Origin: Aliiroseovarius sediminis
GTDB taxonomy: Bacteria; Pseudomonadota; Alphaproteobacteria; Rhodobacterales; Rhodobacteraceae
Reading direction: 5' to 3'
Assembly (NCBI RefSeq): GCF_022678485.1
Contig: NZ_JALBYP010000039.1
Location: forward strand, 88,930 to 152,929
Length of the DNA stretch: 64,000 nt
Made by a program: the position numbers and the translations under genes. Shown in pieces: positions 8,727 to 17,900 of the stretch; positions within the stretch are counted from its first letter, which is position 1; each line of letters starts with the position of its first letter. The notes under the pieces were generated by a model, which saw only the letters and a program-made list of their open reading frames with translations, had not been told where the DNA came from and searched no databases.

Positions 8727-9472
8727 ACGTTCTGGATATTTCTGATGCGGGTCATGCCTATCTTGGGCGCACCATCCTCGAGGGCATCGACCTGAGCGTC
8801 GCCCAAGGCGAGATCGTCGCACTGGTCGGCCCCTCGGGGTGCGGAAAATCCACGTTGGCCCACATCGCCGCAGGTCTGACCGAGCCGCGTTCGGGCCGGA
8901 TCACGCGTCATTATGCCCGCCATGCGATGATCTTTCAGGATCCCGCGCTGATGCCTTGGGCAACGTCGGCAAGCAATATTGATTATGCGCTTCGGCTAGC
9001 GGGAGAAAAGCGGCGCGACCGACAGGCGCGGCTGGCGGCGGTCGCTGATCATGTGGCGCTGACTTCGGAGGATCTGACAAAATACCCTGTCGAGCTGTCT
9101 GGCGGGATGCATCAGCGCGTGGCCATCGCCCGCGCCCTCTCCATCCAGCCTGATTTCATCTATTTCGACGAACCGTTCACGGCGCTTGATGTCGCGCTTA
9201 GACGCAGGATGCAGGATCTGGTGATCAAAACCTGCGCCGATGGAAATCTCTCGGGCCTGTTTATCACCCATGATCTGAACGAGGCCGCGCGCCTTGCCCA
9301 TCGAGTCGCAATTCTGGACACGCGTGGCAGTGGTATTCTTGGCGATCGCACCCCACCCGGCACCCCGCGCACGCGGACGGATGCGCAGGTTTTCGATTGG
9401 GTGCAAGGTGTGGTGCAAGACGATCCGATCTTTCGCCATATCCACGACGTTGATGAAAGGCAGATCGCATGA
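8723..9472 (+). CDS. ABC transporter ATP-binding protein, NitT/TauT type
   Basis: 249 aa. Walker A GPSGCGKST, signature LSGGMHQR, and Walker B FIYFDEPFTALD are all intact, followed by the switch His (ITHDLNEA). It starts within the permease stop (ATGA) and overlaps the nnrS start by the same arrangement (ATGA at 9469-9472). This makes permease, ATPase and nnrS one tightly coupled unit. It powers the import reaction. Confidence 0.88.
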   Translation: MNVLDISDAGHAYLGRTILEGIDLSVAQGEIVALVGPSGCGKSTLAHIAAGLTEPRSGRITRHYARHAMIFQDPALMPWATSASNIDYALRLAGEKRRDRQARLAAVADHVALTSEDLTKYPVELSGGMHQRVAIARALSIQPDFIYFDEPFTALDVALRRRMQDLVIKTCADGNLSGLFITHDLNEAARLAHRVAILDTRGSGILGDRTPPGTPRTRTDAQVFDWVQGVVQDDPIFRHIHDVDERQIA

Positions 9473-10767
9473 CACATCCTACCGCAGCCAAAGGGCCACT
9501 AGGCTCCGAGCTCCGCAAGCGGATCGTGGGCGTCTCTCACGAGGGGTTCCGCCTGTTTTTTCCGATCTCCACGCTATATTTGGCGCTCTTTCCGCTTCTT
9601 TGGGTGCTGGCGTGGGATTTCGATCTGCCATTGGTGCGCACGGTGCCGCCCGCGCTCTGGCACGCGCATGAGATGCTGATCGGCGGTTTTGGCGCGGCGC
9701 TTCTGGGCTTCATCACCACCGCGGCACCAGAATGGACCGACACCGAGCCACCGCGTGGCCGCCCGCTCTGGGCGCTGGCTGGTCTTTGGGCGGTTGGCCG
9801 GGTCGTTGGCCTGCTGGGCTGGGACGGGCTGGGCGCGTTGGGGGCGCTGGCCGATTTGGGCTGGATGGTGGCCTTGCCAGTCTGGCTTTTGTGGCTGTCA
9901 TGGCAGAAACGCACCGACCGGCTTTTGCCCTTTATCTTCTGGATCGGTGTGCTGATCGCCTGCACCGCAACGGCGCGAGCGGGCTTTATTCTGGGCGAAA
10001 TCGGCCTGGCAACACAGGCCATCCATCTTGTAGGTGTCGCTTTCCTTGGCCTTCTGGGGCTGGCGCTGTCGCGGATCACCGTGCCTGTGACCAACCAAAT
10101 TCTTGACCCGAGCGAGCGCACATCGCCTTTCCGCCCCCACGCCGGACGGCGAAATCTTGCGCCGGGGCTGGTTCTGGTGGCGATGGCGGGTGATGTGGCG
10201 GGATTGAGCCCGGCCGTCTCTGCCTATCTTTTTCTGGCCGCCGGCGCCGCCTTCATGGACCGTGTGGCCGAAGCCTTCATCGGGCGCGCCGCGATGCGGG
10301 CGGAAATCCTGATGCTGGCGGGGTCCAGCCTGCTGGCAGGTGTCGGGCTTTTGATGGTGGGGGCGGCGCGACTTGATGCGCCGTGGTCCGAGGTGACGGG
10401 GCTGCATGTCGCGTTGATGGGCGGGCTGGGACTGGGTGTTTTGGCAGTTTTCTGCATCGCAGGTCTTTTGCACAGCGGACGCAGCTTGGGCGTGCCGGGG
10501 GTGGCACGGTTGGGCGCAATAATCCTGGTGGCGGCGGTCGCGCTGCGGGTGCAGCCCGATCTGGGTCTCGATCTGCCGGGGCCTCTGCATGCGCTGGCGT
10601 CGCTGGCATGGGGCATAGGCTTTCTTATGTGGCTATGGGACTTCTGGCCCTTCCTGTCGGTGGTGGACATGGATACTGTTTCTGTTCCAGACGGGAACCT
10701 ATCCCAAACCGAGAACCTTTCCGAAGTGTCCGCCCTGTCCCGCACATGGGAGAATGCAGCCGAGTAA
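9469..10767 (+). CDS. nnrS: NnrS family membrane protein
   Basis: 432 aa polytopic protein with about twelve hydrophobic segments. Diagnostic features are the N-terminal FRLFFPISTLYLALFPLLW, the LWHAHEMLIGGFGAALLGFITTAAPEWT segment with conserved histidines, and LLGLALSRITVPVTNQ. NnrS proteins bind haem and copper and are linked to nitric-oxide stress and denitrification. Here it is translationally coupled to an ABC importer instead of standing in a nor or nir cluster, so it may act with that transporter. The C-terminal tail after residue 405 is hydrophilic and unassigned. Confidence 0.88.
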   Translation: MTHPTAAKGPLGSELRKRIVGVSHEGFRLFFPISTLYLALFPLLWVLAWDFDLPLVRTVPPALWHAHEMLIGGFGAALLGFITTAAPEWTDTEPPRGRPLWALAGLWAVGRVVGLLGWDGLGALGALADLGWMVALPVWLLWLSWQKRTDRLLPFIFWIGVLIACTATARAGFILGEIGLATQAIHLVGVAFLGLLGLALSRITVPVTNQILDPSERTSPFRPHAGRRNLAPGLVLVAMAGDVAGLSPAVSAYLFLAAGAAFMDRVAEAFIGRAAMRAEILMLAGSSLLAGVGLLMVGAARLDAPWSEVTGLHVALMGGLGLGVLAVFCIAGLLHSGRSLGVPGVARLGAIILVAAVALRVQPDLGLDLPGPLHALASLAWGIGFLMWLWDFWPFLSVVDMDTVSVPDGNLSQTENLSEVSALSRTWENAAE

Positions 10768-10791
10768 TCGGGCTTCGACCCTCTCCAGCGG

Positions 10792-11109
10792 CTATTTCGT
10801 AAGGATCAGCTTGCCAGACCGTGTGATACGCAGCTCATATTCCTGACCATAAAGTGCAATGCGCGCGGTATTGCCACCGGCAACGAGTTCATGCGCGTTG
10901 TGAACCGGGATTTGATTGAGCGCTTTGATATTCCGGCCGTTTTCACACCGGTCAAGGAAAGCTTCGAGCGTGGCTTCGTCGGCACAACTGGTGTCGATTT
11001 GACACGATAAAAGCTCCATACGATCCGTTCGCAAGGTGGACTGTGCTTCGGTGTTTCCTGCGCGGTCAGCCTTCGTTGTGAGGTCGTCCAAGGATGGCTT
11101 CCTGTCCAA
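10792..11109 (-). CDS. hemP: HemP-like hemin uptake protein
   Basis: 105 aa. The last 40 residues match the HemP domain (HELVAGGNTARIALYGQEYELRITRSGKLILTK), including the invariant C-terminal KLILTK. The first 60 residues are an unusual hydrophilic extension with three cysteines (LLSCQIDTSC and DRCENG). HemP proteins are small factors associated with haem or iron uptake regulation. It converges on nnrS with only 24 bp between the stops, so the receptor-ABC-nnrS module and hemP meet tail to tail. The extension is not part of ordinary HemP and could bind a metal. Confidence 0.75.
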   Translation of the reverse strand: MDRKPSLDDLTTKADRAGNTEAQSTLRTDRMELLSCQIDTSCADEATLEAFLDRCENGRNIKALNQIPVHNAHELVAGGNTARIALYGQEYELRITRSGKLILTK

Positions 11110-11347
11110 TGTGCTCTCCTGGTCTAAGATGAATTAAAGGTCCGGTGATCTTGCTTAAGGGTCGCAGCATCCGATCTTTGGCGCGGGCAACCGGTTTGTC
11201 CCGGAACACGGTCGAGACATGTCTGAAGGAGTGACCGACGGTTCGCGTAGCGGCAAACCGTCTGGGGGACGGTTTGAGGCGGGAACGGGCGGAGCCCAGC
11301 CCGCCAAGCTATCAGCGGCAAGCGCCACCGGCCCGGCATAAGCTGCC

Positions 11348-11652
11348 TTTGAGGTCGAGCATGCTGCGCAGGTCCCCATTCAACACCATCGCTTTCCGCG
11401 TGACATCATCTTTTGTGCAGTGCGGTGGTATCTGCGCTACCCGCTGTCTTATCAGGACGTGGTGAATTTGCTCACAGTGCGAGAGATCAAGGTTGATCGG
11501 TCGAACGTGTCTCGCTGGGTGACCAAGTTTGGCCCGCAGATCACCAAACGAATGGAGAAGCACTCGCGTCGGGCAAGCGTCGATTGGCACGTGGACGAGG
11601 GTGCATCCGCGTCGGTGGCAAGTGGCGCTACTTGTTGCGCGCAGTTGATGTA
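11348..11652 (+). pseudogene. IS6-family transposase remnant
   Basis: Two frames together give an IS6-type N-terminal half: HRFPRDIIFCAVRWYLRYP, SYQDVVNLL, RWVTKFGPQI and ASVDWHVDE, then after a frameshift near 11600 RVGGKWRYLLRAVD. Homology ends at about 11652, so the DDE domain is almost wholly missing. No terminal inverted repeats were identified. It marks a junction between the haem/nnrS module and the aromatic-degradation module. Confidence 0.8.
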
Positions 11653-11662
11653 ACAGTCCCGG

Positions 11663-12367
11663 TTACTGAGGCTGCTGATCTGACCATTGAAGTAAGCGAT
11701 TGGAGATAAGGTCGACAGTGGTATCGATATGGTTTTCAACTAGCACAACGCAGCGCTCGACATTGCCATCGATCGCACTCTCAAAGATATCTGCGTGTTC
11801 CTGACTAACATCTCGGTGCTTGCGATTGTCCTTGAGAACAAGGCGATGATACCGGTCACTGTGTTGATGAAGAAGTCGTCTGAAATCAATCAGCCAAGGG
11901 TTTCGACAATTCTGCACCAGACAATCATGAAACTCTCTATTCCGAAGATGCCATTCGCTCGTCAGAGTAAGATCCTGTTTGGACAACAACCGGTCTTCGA
12001 TTAGCTTTAACTTGCGATAGGCGGCAAAAATATCACCTTCCCAATTGTCGTCGCGGTTATCGAGAGACGAGCGCAGTGCGCCGATTTCGATGATCTTGCG
12101 GGCTTCGCTGATGCTGCGAAAATCTTCAAGGCTCAGTTCACGTACCCAGAATCCGCGCTGGCGTTCTGTCGTAACAAGGTTGTCGATAAGCAACCGCGAT
12201 AGCGCTTCGCGCATGGTCGCAGTCGAGACATCGAACTTGAGCCGTAAGTTGTCAACATGGAGGCGGGTCCCGGGCGGCAGATCGAAGTTGAGGATCTGAT
12301 CCCTGAGTTGGGCCCGCACCGTTTCAATGGCCGTTGTCTTTGTCGGATTTGGGTTTTCTGAATTCAT
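11663..12367 (-). CDS. GntR-family (FadR/FCD subgroup) transcriptional regulator
   Basis: 234 aa. The N-terminal winged helix (residues 14-75) contains LRDQILNFDLPPGTRL and VSTATMREALSRLLIDNLV. The C-terminal FCD helical domain has metal-binding-type residues in EFHDCLV and HADIFESAIDG. It is divergent from the glutathione-transferase gene and separated by about 175 bp holding a triple AAACGTTT operator, so it is the best candidate to repress the meta-cleavage genes and itself. The ligand is probably a pathway intermediate. Its stop lies 11 bp from the IS6 remnant. Confidence 0.85.
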   Translation of the reverse strand: MNSENPNPTKTTAIETVRAQLRDQILNFDLPPGTRLHVDNLRLKFDVSTATMREALSRLLIDNLVTTERQRGFWVRELSLEDFRSISEARKIIEIGALRSSLDNRDDNWEGDIFAAYRKLKLIEDRLLSKQDLTLTSEWHLRNREFHDCLVQNCRNPWLIDFRRLLHQHSDRYHRLVLKDNRKHRDVSQEHADIFESAIDGNVERCVVLVENHIDTTVDLISNRLLQWSDQQPQ

Positions 12368-12437
12368 TGGATCCTACACTTCAGAGTTATACTGCACTTA
12401 ACGCAGATAATACTACCAGCCAACGGTTTAGTTTACT

Positions 12438-12486
12438 AAAAACGTTTCATATATCGAGAAACGTTTTCCAAATTGACAAAACGTTT
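12438..12486. promoter_or_regulatory. triple AAACGTTT operator and promoter upstream of the GST gene
   Basis: Three copies of a palindromic core, AAAAACGTTT (12438-12447), GAAACGTTTT (12458-12467) and AAAACGTTT (12478-12486), have CG centres spaced 19 and 20 bp apart. A -35-like TTGACA (12473-12478) touches the third copy. Binding there would block the promoter. The same array recurs before dmpC. The GntR regulator is divergent from this site. Confidence 0.7.
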
Positions 12487-12542
12487 ATCTCGAAGCACCA
12501 TGCGGAGCAAAGACCGGTCATATTTCAGTTCGGGGAAACATC

Positions 12543-13388
12543 ATGGCAGATCACAGCAAAGCGGGTGCGCGCAATGCACCGAAAATCACCCTATACAACA
12601 ATAAAATGTCGCCCTGCGCCCAGAAGGTGCGCATAGTCCTTGCGGAAAAGGGAATTGCCTATGAAGCGCAGGATGTCGATCTCCCGGGGAAGGAGAACTT
12701 GGAACCCTGGTATCTAAAGCTCAATCCGGCGGGCGTGGTGCCGACGCTTGTGGACGGGGATCATGTTCTGCGGGAATCGTCACTGATCTGCGAATATCTT
12801 GACGAAGCCTATTCCGGTGCCATGTCATTGCGGCCGGACGCACCACATCTTCGGGCTGAAATGCGATTATGGATGAAACATGTCGATAACAGCCTGCATC
12901 CGTCATGCGGAGCGCTGCAATGGCCGTTGGCGATGCGACCGCGGCTTTTGGAGGTGGACCGGGATGAAGCGCTGGCGCTGATTGATCAGGTGGTCGAAGC
13001 CCCACGCAGAGAGCGTCAGAAGCGACTTTTCGACCAAGGGCTTGATGCGCCTGATGTCAGGAATGCGGTCGGCGTTTATTGCCAGACGATTGATCGGATG
13101 GATCGCGCGTTGCAGGATCGCGATTGGTTGATCAGCGACCATCTTAGCCTCGCTGACATTGTGGTTGCACCATATTTCCAGACGCTTTTACAGTATTGCT
13201 GGACAGATCTTTACGCGGCGACACACCCGCGCGTTGCCGACTGGATTGAACGATTGCAGGGCCGGGACAGCTGGAAGACAGCAATCAACGCAGACTTCGA
13301 TGCAGAAACACGGGCGCAATTGCGTGGAATCGGGGCCAATGCGTGGCCCACAATCCAAACCCACATGGCCAATAGGGGCGGATCTTAA
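12543..13388 (+). CDS. glutathione S-transferase family protein
   Basis: 281 aa. The N-terminal thioredoxin-like domain begins ITLYNNKMSPCAQKVRIVLAEKGI and has the cis-Pro and glutathione-binding segments VVPTLVDGD and ESSLICEYLDE. An all-helical C-terminal domain follows (LSLADIVVAPYFQTLL). It is longer than the usual 200-230 aa because of an insertion around residues 125-180. It has its own operator-promoter, shared in design with dmpC, so it belongs to the same regulon. A role in opening, isomerising or dethiolating an aromatic intermediate is inferred from context only. Confidence 0.82.
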   Translation: MADHSKAGARNAPKITLYNNKMSPCAQKVRIVLAEKGIAYEAQDVDLPGKENLEPWYLKLNPAGVVPTLVDGDHVLRESSLICEYLDEAYSGAMSLRPDAPHLRAEMRLWMKHVDNSLHPSCGALQWPLAMRPRLLEVDRDEALALIDQVVEAPRRERQKRLFDQGLDAPDVRNAVGVYCQTIDRMDRALQDRDWLISDHLSLADIVVAPYFQTLLQYCWTDLYAATHPRVADWIERLQGRDSWKTAINADFDAETRAQLRGIGANAWPTIQTHMANRGGS

Positions 13389-13520
13389 CGAATCTGTCGC
13401 GAAATAGCAGGTGCGGTCCGTCCCGCTGACCGTCACGTTTCCAACTGAAATCCGACGTGGCAGGTTGCTTCACCGCCGCGCGAATACCTTACAATACATA
13501 AGAAAATCAACTTTTTTAAT

Positions 13521-13572
13521 CGTTAAAACGTTTTTACAAATTAAAAAACGTTTTTTAATTGACGAAACGATT
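13521..13572. promoter_or_regulatory. triple AAACGTTT-type operator upstream of dmpC
   Basis: AAAACGTTTTT centred at 13529/13530, AAAAAACGTTTTTT (13543-13556, centre 13549/13550) and GAAACGATTTT (centre 13568/13569) are spaced 20 and 19 bp. A weaker TTAATCGTTAA is centred at 13521/13522. A TTGACG -35-like hexamer (13558-13563) precedes the third copy, exactly as upstream of the GST gene. The two promoters are therefore probably controlled by one regulator. Confidence 0.7.
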
Positions 13573-13641
13573 TTATTTTAACATCATCCCGGAAAGTTGG
13601 TTCGGCGGTGTGCCAAACATTGATCAAATGCGGGAGATAGC

Positions 13642-15120
13642 ATGTTGGATAACAGGACCCTCACGGAACACAGGCTGTTTATTGACGGTGAGTATCGGCC
13701 CGCCATTTCGGGGCGTATGTTTGATAAAGTATCGCCGGCGACGGGTCAGGTTATCGCCCGGGTCCATGAGGCGGGCCGGGAGGATGTGGATCTTGCGGTG
13801 CGTGCAGCAAAGGCCGCGCTGAAAGGCCCTTGGAGCCGTATGACGGTGGCCGAACGGGCCGGCATCCTGCAATGCGTATCACAGGGCATAAATGATCGCT
13901 TTGAGGAGTTTTTAGCGGCTGAAGTGGCAGACACTGGCAAGCCTTCCGCTCTAGCGCGAATGGTCGACATTCCGCGCGGTGGGGCGAATTTTGCCACCTT
14001 CGCTGACATGATCAAGAATCTCGGCTCGGAGTTTTTCGAGACCGATACGCCCGACGGCGGCAAAGCGATCAACTACGGTGTGCACCGCCCCAAAGGGGTT
14101 ATTGCAGTCATCAGCCCTTGGAATCTGCCGCTGCTGTTGATGACATGGAAGGTCGGTCCAGCATTGGCCTTGGGCAATACGGTGGTTGTCAAACCATCCG
14201 AGGAAACACCGCATACAACGACGCTTTTGGGCGAGGTCATGAATGACGCAGGCGTGCCGAAAGGGGTCTACAACGTCATCCACGGATTTGGTCCGGAATC
14301 GGCCGGTGAAATGCTCACGCAACATCCGCTTGTGAACGGGATCACCTTCACAGGTGAGACTACGACCGGCGAGGCAATCATGAAGCAGGCCGCTGTCGGA
14401 CTGCGCGATATCTCTTTGGAGCTTGGCGGCAAAAACGCCGCGATAGTCTTTGCGGATGCCGATCTGGACAAAGCCGTTGCAGGCACGATGCAGTCTGTGT
14501 TCGCCAATTGCGGTCAGGTTTGTCTGGGGACAGAGCGCGTCTATGTTCAACGCCCGATCTTTGATGAATTCGTGGCCCGGCTCAAGAACGGCGCAGAAAC
14601 CATGGTTCTGGGTGGCCCAGCCCATCCGGATGTGAATATGGGGCCGCTCATTTCTGCTGAGCATCGCGAAAAGGTGTTATCCTATTACGAACTGGCCGAA
14701 CAGGAAAACGCAAACGTCGTGACAGGGGGCGGCGCGCCAACGTTTGATGATGCGCGTGATGGCGGACATTTCGTAGAGCCAACAATCTGGACCGGCTTGC
14801 CAGAAACCAGCCGCCTCATCCGCGAAGAGATTTTCGGCCCGTGCTGCCATATCGCGCCTTTCGATACAGAGGATGAGGTAATCGCGATGGCCAATGACAA
14901 TGACTACGGCCTCGCAAGTGCAATCTGGACGCAGGACATTTCCCGCGCGCATCGTGTCGCACCAAAAATAGAAGTGGGCCTTGTCTGGGTAAATTCCTGG
15001 TTCCTGCGTGATCTTCGAACGGCTTTTGGCGGCTCAAAGAAATCAGGCATCGGTCGTGAGGGCGGTGAACATTCGCTCGAATTTTATTCGGAGCGCGCAA
15101 ACATCTGCGTGAAACTGTAA
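13642..15120 (+). CDS. dmpC: 2-hydroxymuconic semialdehyde dehydrogenase
   Basis: 492 aa, the full length of the aldehyde dehydrogenase superfamily. Catalytic Glu260 lies in LELGGKNAAIVFADADLD and catalytic Cys294 in ANCGQVCLGTERV. The protein oxidises 2-hydroxymuconic semialdehyde to 2-hydroxymuconate with NAD, the first step of the oxalocrotonate branch of catechol meta-cleavage. The subfamily call rests on motif similarity plus position at the head of dmpE-F-G-H-I. It has its own triple operator 70-120 bp upstream. The GGAG ribosome site is at 13631-13634. Confidence 0.88.
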   Translation: MLDNRTLTEHRLFIDGEYRPAISGRMFDKVSPATGQVIARVHEAGREDVDLAVRAAKAALKGPWSRMTVAERAGILQCVSQGINDRFEEFLAAEVADTGKPSALARMVDIPRGGANFATFADMIKNLGSEFFETDTPDGGKAINYGVHRPKGVIAVISPWNLPLLLMTWKVGPALALGNTVVVKPSEETPHTTTLLGEVMNDAGVPKGVYNVIHGFGPESAGEMLTQHPLVNGITFTGETTTGEAIMKQAAVGLRDISLELGGKNAAIVFADADLDKAVAGTMQSVFANCGQVCLGTERVYVQRPIFDEFVARLKNGAETMVLGGPAHPDVNMGPLISAEHREKVLSYYELAEQENANVVTGGGAPTFDDARDGGHFVEPTIWTGLPETSRLIREEIFGPCCHIAPFDTEDEVIAMANDNDYGLASAIWTQDISRAHRVAPKIEVGLVWVNSWFLRDLRTAFGGSKKSGIGREGGEHSLEFYSERANICVKL

Positions 15121-15134
15121 GGGGAGAATTGGCG

Positions 15135-15932
15135 ATGGCTGACAGTATTGAAACTACGGCAAAAGCCTTGATTGCAGCGGGACGCGACCGCGCAGCTGTT
15201 GCCCCGGTTGGTGCGGGTTTCGGTGACAACGCCGATGTAGATACAGCTTATGCAGTTCAGGAAGCCGTGACAAAGGCCGCGATAGGTCAGGGGCGTCGGG
15301 TTGTGGGGCGCAAGATCGGCCTGACATCGAAGGCGGTTCAAACGCAAATGGGCGTAGATCAACCGGATTACGGGATGCTATTTGCGGACATGGAGTATGC
15401 CGACGGCGACACCATTCCTGCCGACCTGCTCATACAACCGAAAGTCGAAGCAGAAATTGCTTTTGTTCTGCGGCGCGACTTACCGGCCAAGGATGTAACA
15501 ATCACTGAACTGATCAGCGCGATTGATTATGCGCTGCCCGCCATTGAAATCGTCGACAGTCGTATCCGAGATTGGAAAATCGGCATTTTCGACACGATTG
15601 CCGATAATGCATCATCGGGGCTTTACGTGCTCGGGTCGCGGCCCGTGCAGCTTGCCGATTTTGACCTACGGCTCTGCGGGATGGTGATGGAGCGGATGGG
15701 CCAACCAGTCAGCTTCGGGGTCGGCGCTGCCTGCATGGACAATCCGCTGATCGCATCTCTCTGGCTCGCACGACGCATGGCAAAGGTTGGTCGCCCGCTG
15801 ATGGCGGGTGATGTGATCTTGTCCGGTGCGCTTGGACCAATGGTTGCGGCGCATCCGGGCGACACGTTCCGCGTTTCCATCAATGGCCTCGGAGAGGTGA
15901 CCACTCATTTCGCAAAGGGAGAAAACGCATGA
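15135..15932 (+). CDS. dmpE: 2-oxopent-4-enoate (2-hydroxypentadienoate) hydratase
   Basis: 265 aa from ATG 15135, chosen because GGGGAG lies 9-14 nt upstream. A member of the fumarylacetoacetase-like hydratase/decarboxylase family: [23 protein letters not shown], then the metal-binding [10 protein letters not shown] and [10 protein letters not shown]. It hydrates 2-oxopent-4-enoate to 4-hydroxy-2-oxovalerate using a divalent metal. It is a paralogue of the decarboxylase dmpH four genes on; assignment between the two follows gene order and the GRKIGLTS signature. Its end overlaps dmpF (ATGA). Confidence 0.85.
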   Translation: MADSIETTAKALIAAGRDRAAVAPVGAGFGDNADVDTAYAVQEAVTKAAIGQGRRVVGRKIGLTSKAVQTQMGVDQPDYGMLFADMEYADGDTIPADLLIQPKVEAEIAFVLRRDLPAKDVTITELISAIDYALPAIEIVDSRIRDWKIGIFDTIADNASSGLYVLGSRPVQLADFDLRLCGMVMERMGQPVSFGVGAACMDNPLIASLWLARRMAKVGRPLMAGDVILSGALGPMVAAHPGDTFRVSINGLGEVTTHFAKGENA

Positions 15933-16864
15933 CATTCAAGGTTGCGATAATCGGGTCGGGTAATATCGGCACGGATCTGATGATGAAAATCCTCAAGGGC
16001 TCAGATGAGCTTGAGATGGGTGCGATGGTCGGGATCGACGCTGACAGCGACGGGCTGAAACGTGCGGCAGACCTTGGTGTGCCGACCACTCATGAAGGGC
16101 TGGAAGGTTTGCGCGCACTGCCGAACTACAAAGACATTTCCATCGTGATGGATGCCACGTCGGCTGGTGCACATATGAAGCACCATCCGGTGCTGGTTGC
16201 CGATGGCAAGCAGATCATTGATCTGACACCTGCGGCGATTGGGCCTTTCGTTGTGCCGTCCGTGAACCTTAATGAAAACCGCGGTGAAAGCGCGCTGAAC
16301 ATGGTGACCTGTGGCGGGCAGGCAACGATCCCGATCGTTCACGCGGTGCGTCGTGCGACGGACCGTTTGATCTACGCCGAGATCGTTGCATCAGTCTCGT
16401 CGCTTTCGGCAGGACCGGGTACGCGGGCAAATATCGACGAGTTCACCCAGACCACCAGCCGCGCCATTGAAAAGGTCGGCGGCGCAAAGCGGGGCAAGGC
16501 GATCATCATCCTGAACCCCGCCGATCCACCCATGTTGATGCGGGATTCCGTTTTTACGCTGAGCCAGGGCGGTGACGAAGCCGCGATCCGTGAAAGCGTG
16601 GCACGTATGGTGGAAGAGGTGCGGACCTATGTGCCCGGATATCGCCTGAAACAGGATGTTCAGTTCGAAACCATTGGCGACAATGCGCCGCTGAACGTGC
16701 CGGGTATCGGGCGGGTTTCGGGGCTGAAGACATCAATCTTCATCGAGGTCGAAGGCAACGCCGACTACTTCCCTTCCTACGCGGGCAATCTCGACATCAT
16801 GACATCAGCGGCAAAAGCGGCTGCGGAAAACTGGGCGCGGGCCCATAACGTGGAGGCAGCGTAA
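15929..16864 (+). CDS. dmpF: acetaldehyde dehydrogenase (acylating)
   Basis: 311 aa. The Rossmann motif GSGNIGTD (residues 9-16) and catalytic Cys128 in [12 protein letters not shown] are present. The enzyme converts acetaldehyde, NAD and CoA to acetyl-CoA and works as a channelled complex with the aldolase DmpG, encoded next. The start overlaps the dmpE stop by ATGA, and 1 bp separates it from dmpG. Length and motifs are normal. Confidence 0.95.
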   Translation: MTFKVAIIGSGNIGTDLMMKILKGSDELEMGAMVGIDADSDGLKRAADLGVPTTHEGLEGLRALPNYKDISIVMDATSAGAHMKHHPVLVADGKQIIDLTPAAIGPFVVPSVNLNENRGESALNMVTCGGQATIPIVHAVRRATDRLIYAEIVASVSSLSAGPGTRANIDEFTQTTSRAIEKVGGAKRGKAIIILNPADPPMLMRDSVFTLSQGGDEAAIRESVARMVEEVRTYVPGYRLKQDVQFETIGDNAPLNVPGIGRVSGLKTSIFIEVEGNADYFPSYAGNLDIMTSAAKAAAENWARAHNVEAA

Positions 16865-16865
16865 A

Positions 16866-17900
16866 ATGGCAATCCTCAACAAACACAAGATCTACGTTCA
16901 AGACGTGACAATGCGCGACGGAATGCACGCCTTGCGCCACCAGATGAGCCTTGACGATGTTGCGACAATCGCAGGTGCGCTTGATCGCGCCGGTGTCGAT
17001 GCGTTGGAAGTCACCCATGGGGACGGGCTTTCAGGGTCGTCGTTCAACTATGGGTTCGGCAGCCATTCCGATCTTGACTGGATTGGCGCGGCGGCGGACG
17101 CCGTGGAAAAGGCCCGCATCACGGTGCTTTTGGTCCCTGGTATCGGTCTGGCTGATGATCTGAAGGACGCCTATGGCGCTGGTGCCCGATCGGTTCGTGT
17201 GGCGACCCATTGCACAGAGGCCGACGTATCACGTCAGCACATCCGCGTGGCCCGAGATCTTGGCTATGACACGGCCTGCTTCTTGATGATGGCGCATATG
17301 ACATCGACCGAAAACTTAGTCCAACAAGCGCTGTTAATGGAAAGCTACGGTGCGGAATGCGTCTATGTCGTGGACAGTGCCGGTGCAATGCTTCCAGCCG
17401 ATGTGACCGCGCGCGTGACTGCGTTGCGCGAAAAGCTGAAGCCCGAGACCGAAGTCGGCATTCATACCCATGAAAACCTGCATCACGGCGTTGCTAATGC
17501 GGTGGCCGGTATTCGGGCCGGCGCGGTGCGGGTCGATGGATCACTTGCCGGACTTGGAGCAGGGGCCGGAAACGCGCCGATCGAAGCCATGATCGCGGTT
17601 TTTGACCGGCTTGGAATACAGACCGGATGCGACTTTACACAGCTTTCGGCGACGGCCGATGACATCGTGCGCCCGCTGATGGACCGCCCCGTGCGGGTGG
17701 ACCGCGAAAGCCTGATGCTTGGGTATGCGGGGGTCTATTCGTCGTTCCTGCGCCATGCGGAAAAATCGGCCGGAGACTACAATGTGTCCACGTCGGAAAT
17801 TCTGGTCGAGTTGGGCAAACGAAAAATGATTGGTGGTCAGGAAGATATGATTGTCGATGTCGCCTTAGACCTTATCACTGCGCGAAAGGCCGCATCATGA
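16866..17900 (+). CDS. dmpG: 4-hydroxy-2-oxovalerate aldolase
   Basis: 344 aa. The HMGL-like TIM barrel opens with [13 protein letters not shown], carrying the catalytic Arg-Asp and His. The metal-binding HTH is in [13 protein letters not shown], and the C-terminal communication domain follows. It splits 4-hydroxy-2-oxovalerate into pyruvate and acetaldehyde, passing the latter to DmpF. Gene order dmpF-dmpG is the standard one. It overlaps dmpH by ATGA. Confidence 0.95.
   Translation: MAILNKHKIYVQDVTMRDGMHALRHQMSLDDVATIAGALDRAGVDALEVTHGDGLSGSSFNYGFGSHSDLDWIGAAADAVEKARITVLLVPGIGLADDLKDAYGAGARSVRVATHCTEADVSRQHIRVARDLGYDTACFLMMAHMTSTENLVQQALLMESYGAECVYVVDSAGAMLPADVTARVTALREKLKPETEVGIHTHENLHHGVANAVAGIRAGAVRVDGSLAGLGAGAGNAPIEAMIAVFDRLGIQTGCDFTQLSATADDIVRPLMDRPVRVDRESLMLGYAGVYSSFLRHAEKSAGDYNVSTSEILVELGKRKMIGGQEDMIVDVALDLITARKAAS

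Noticed and set aside
11653..11709. IS6 remnant extending into the 3' end of the GntR gene
   Set aside because: The transposase-like residues stop at about 11652, 11 bp short of the GntR stop; the remaining open frame is just antisense to the regulator.
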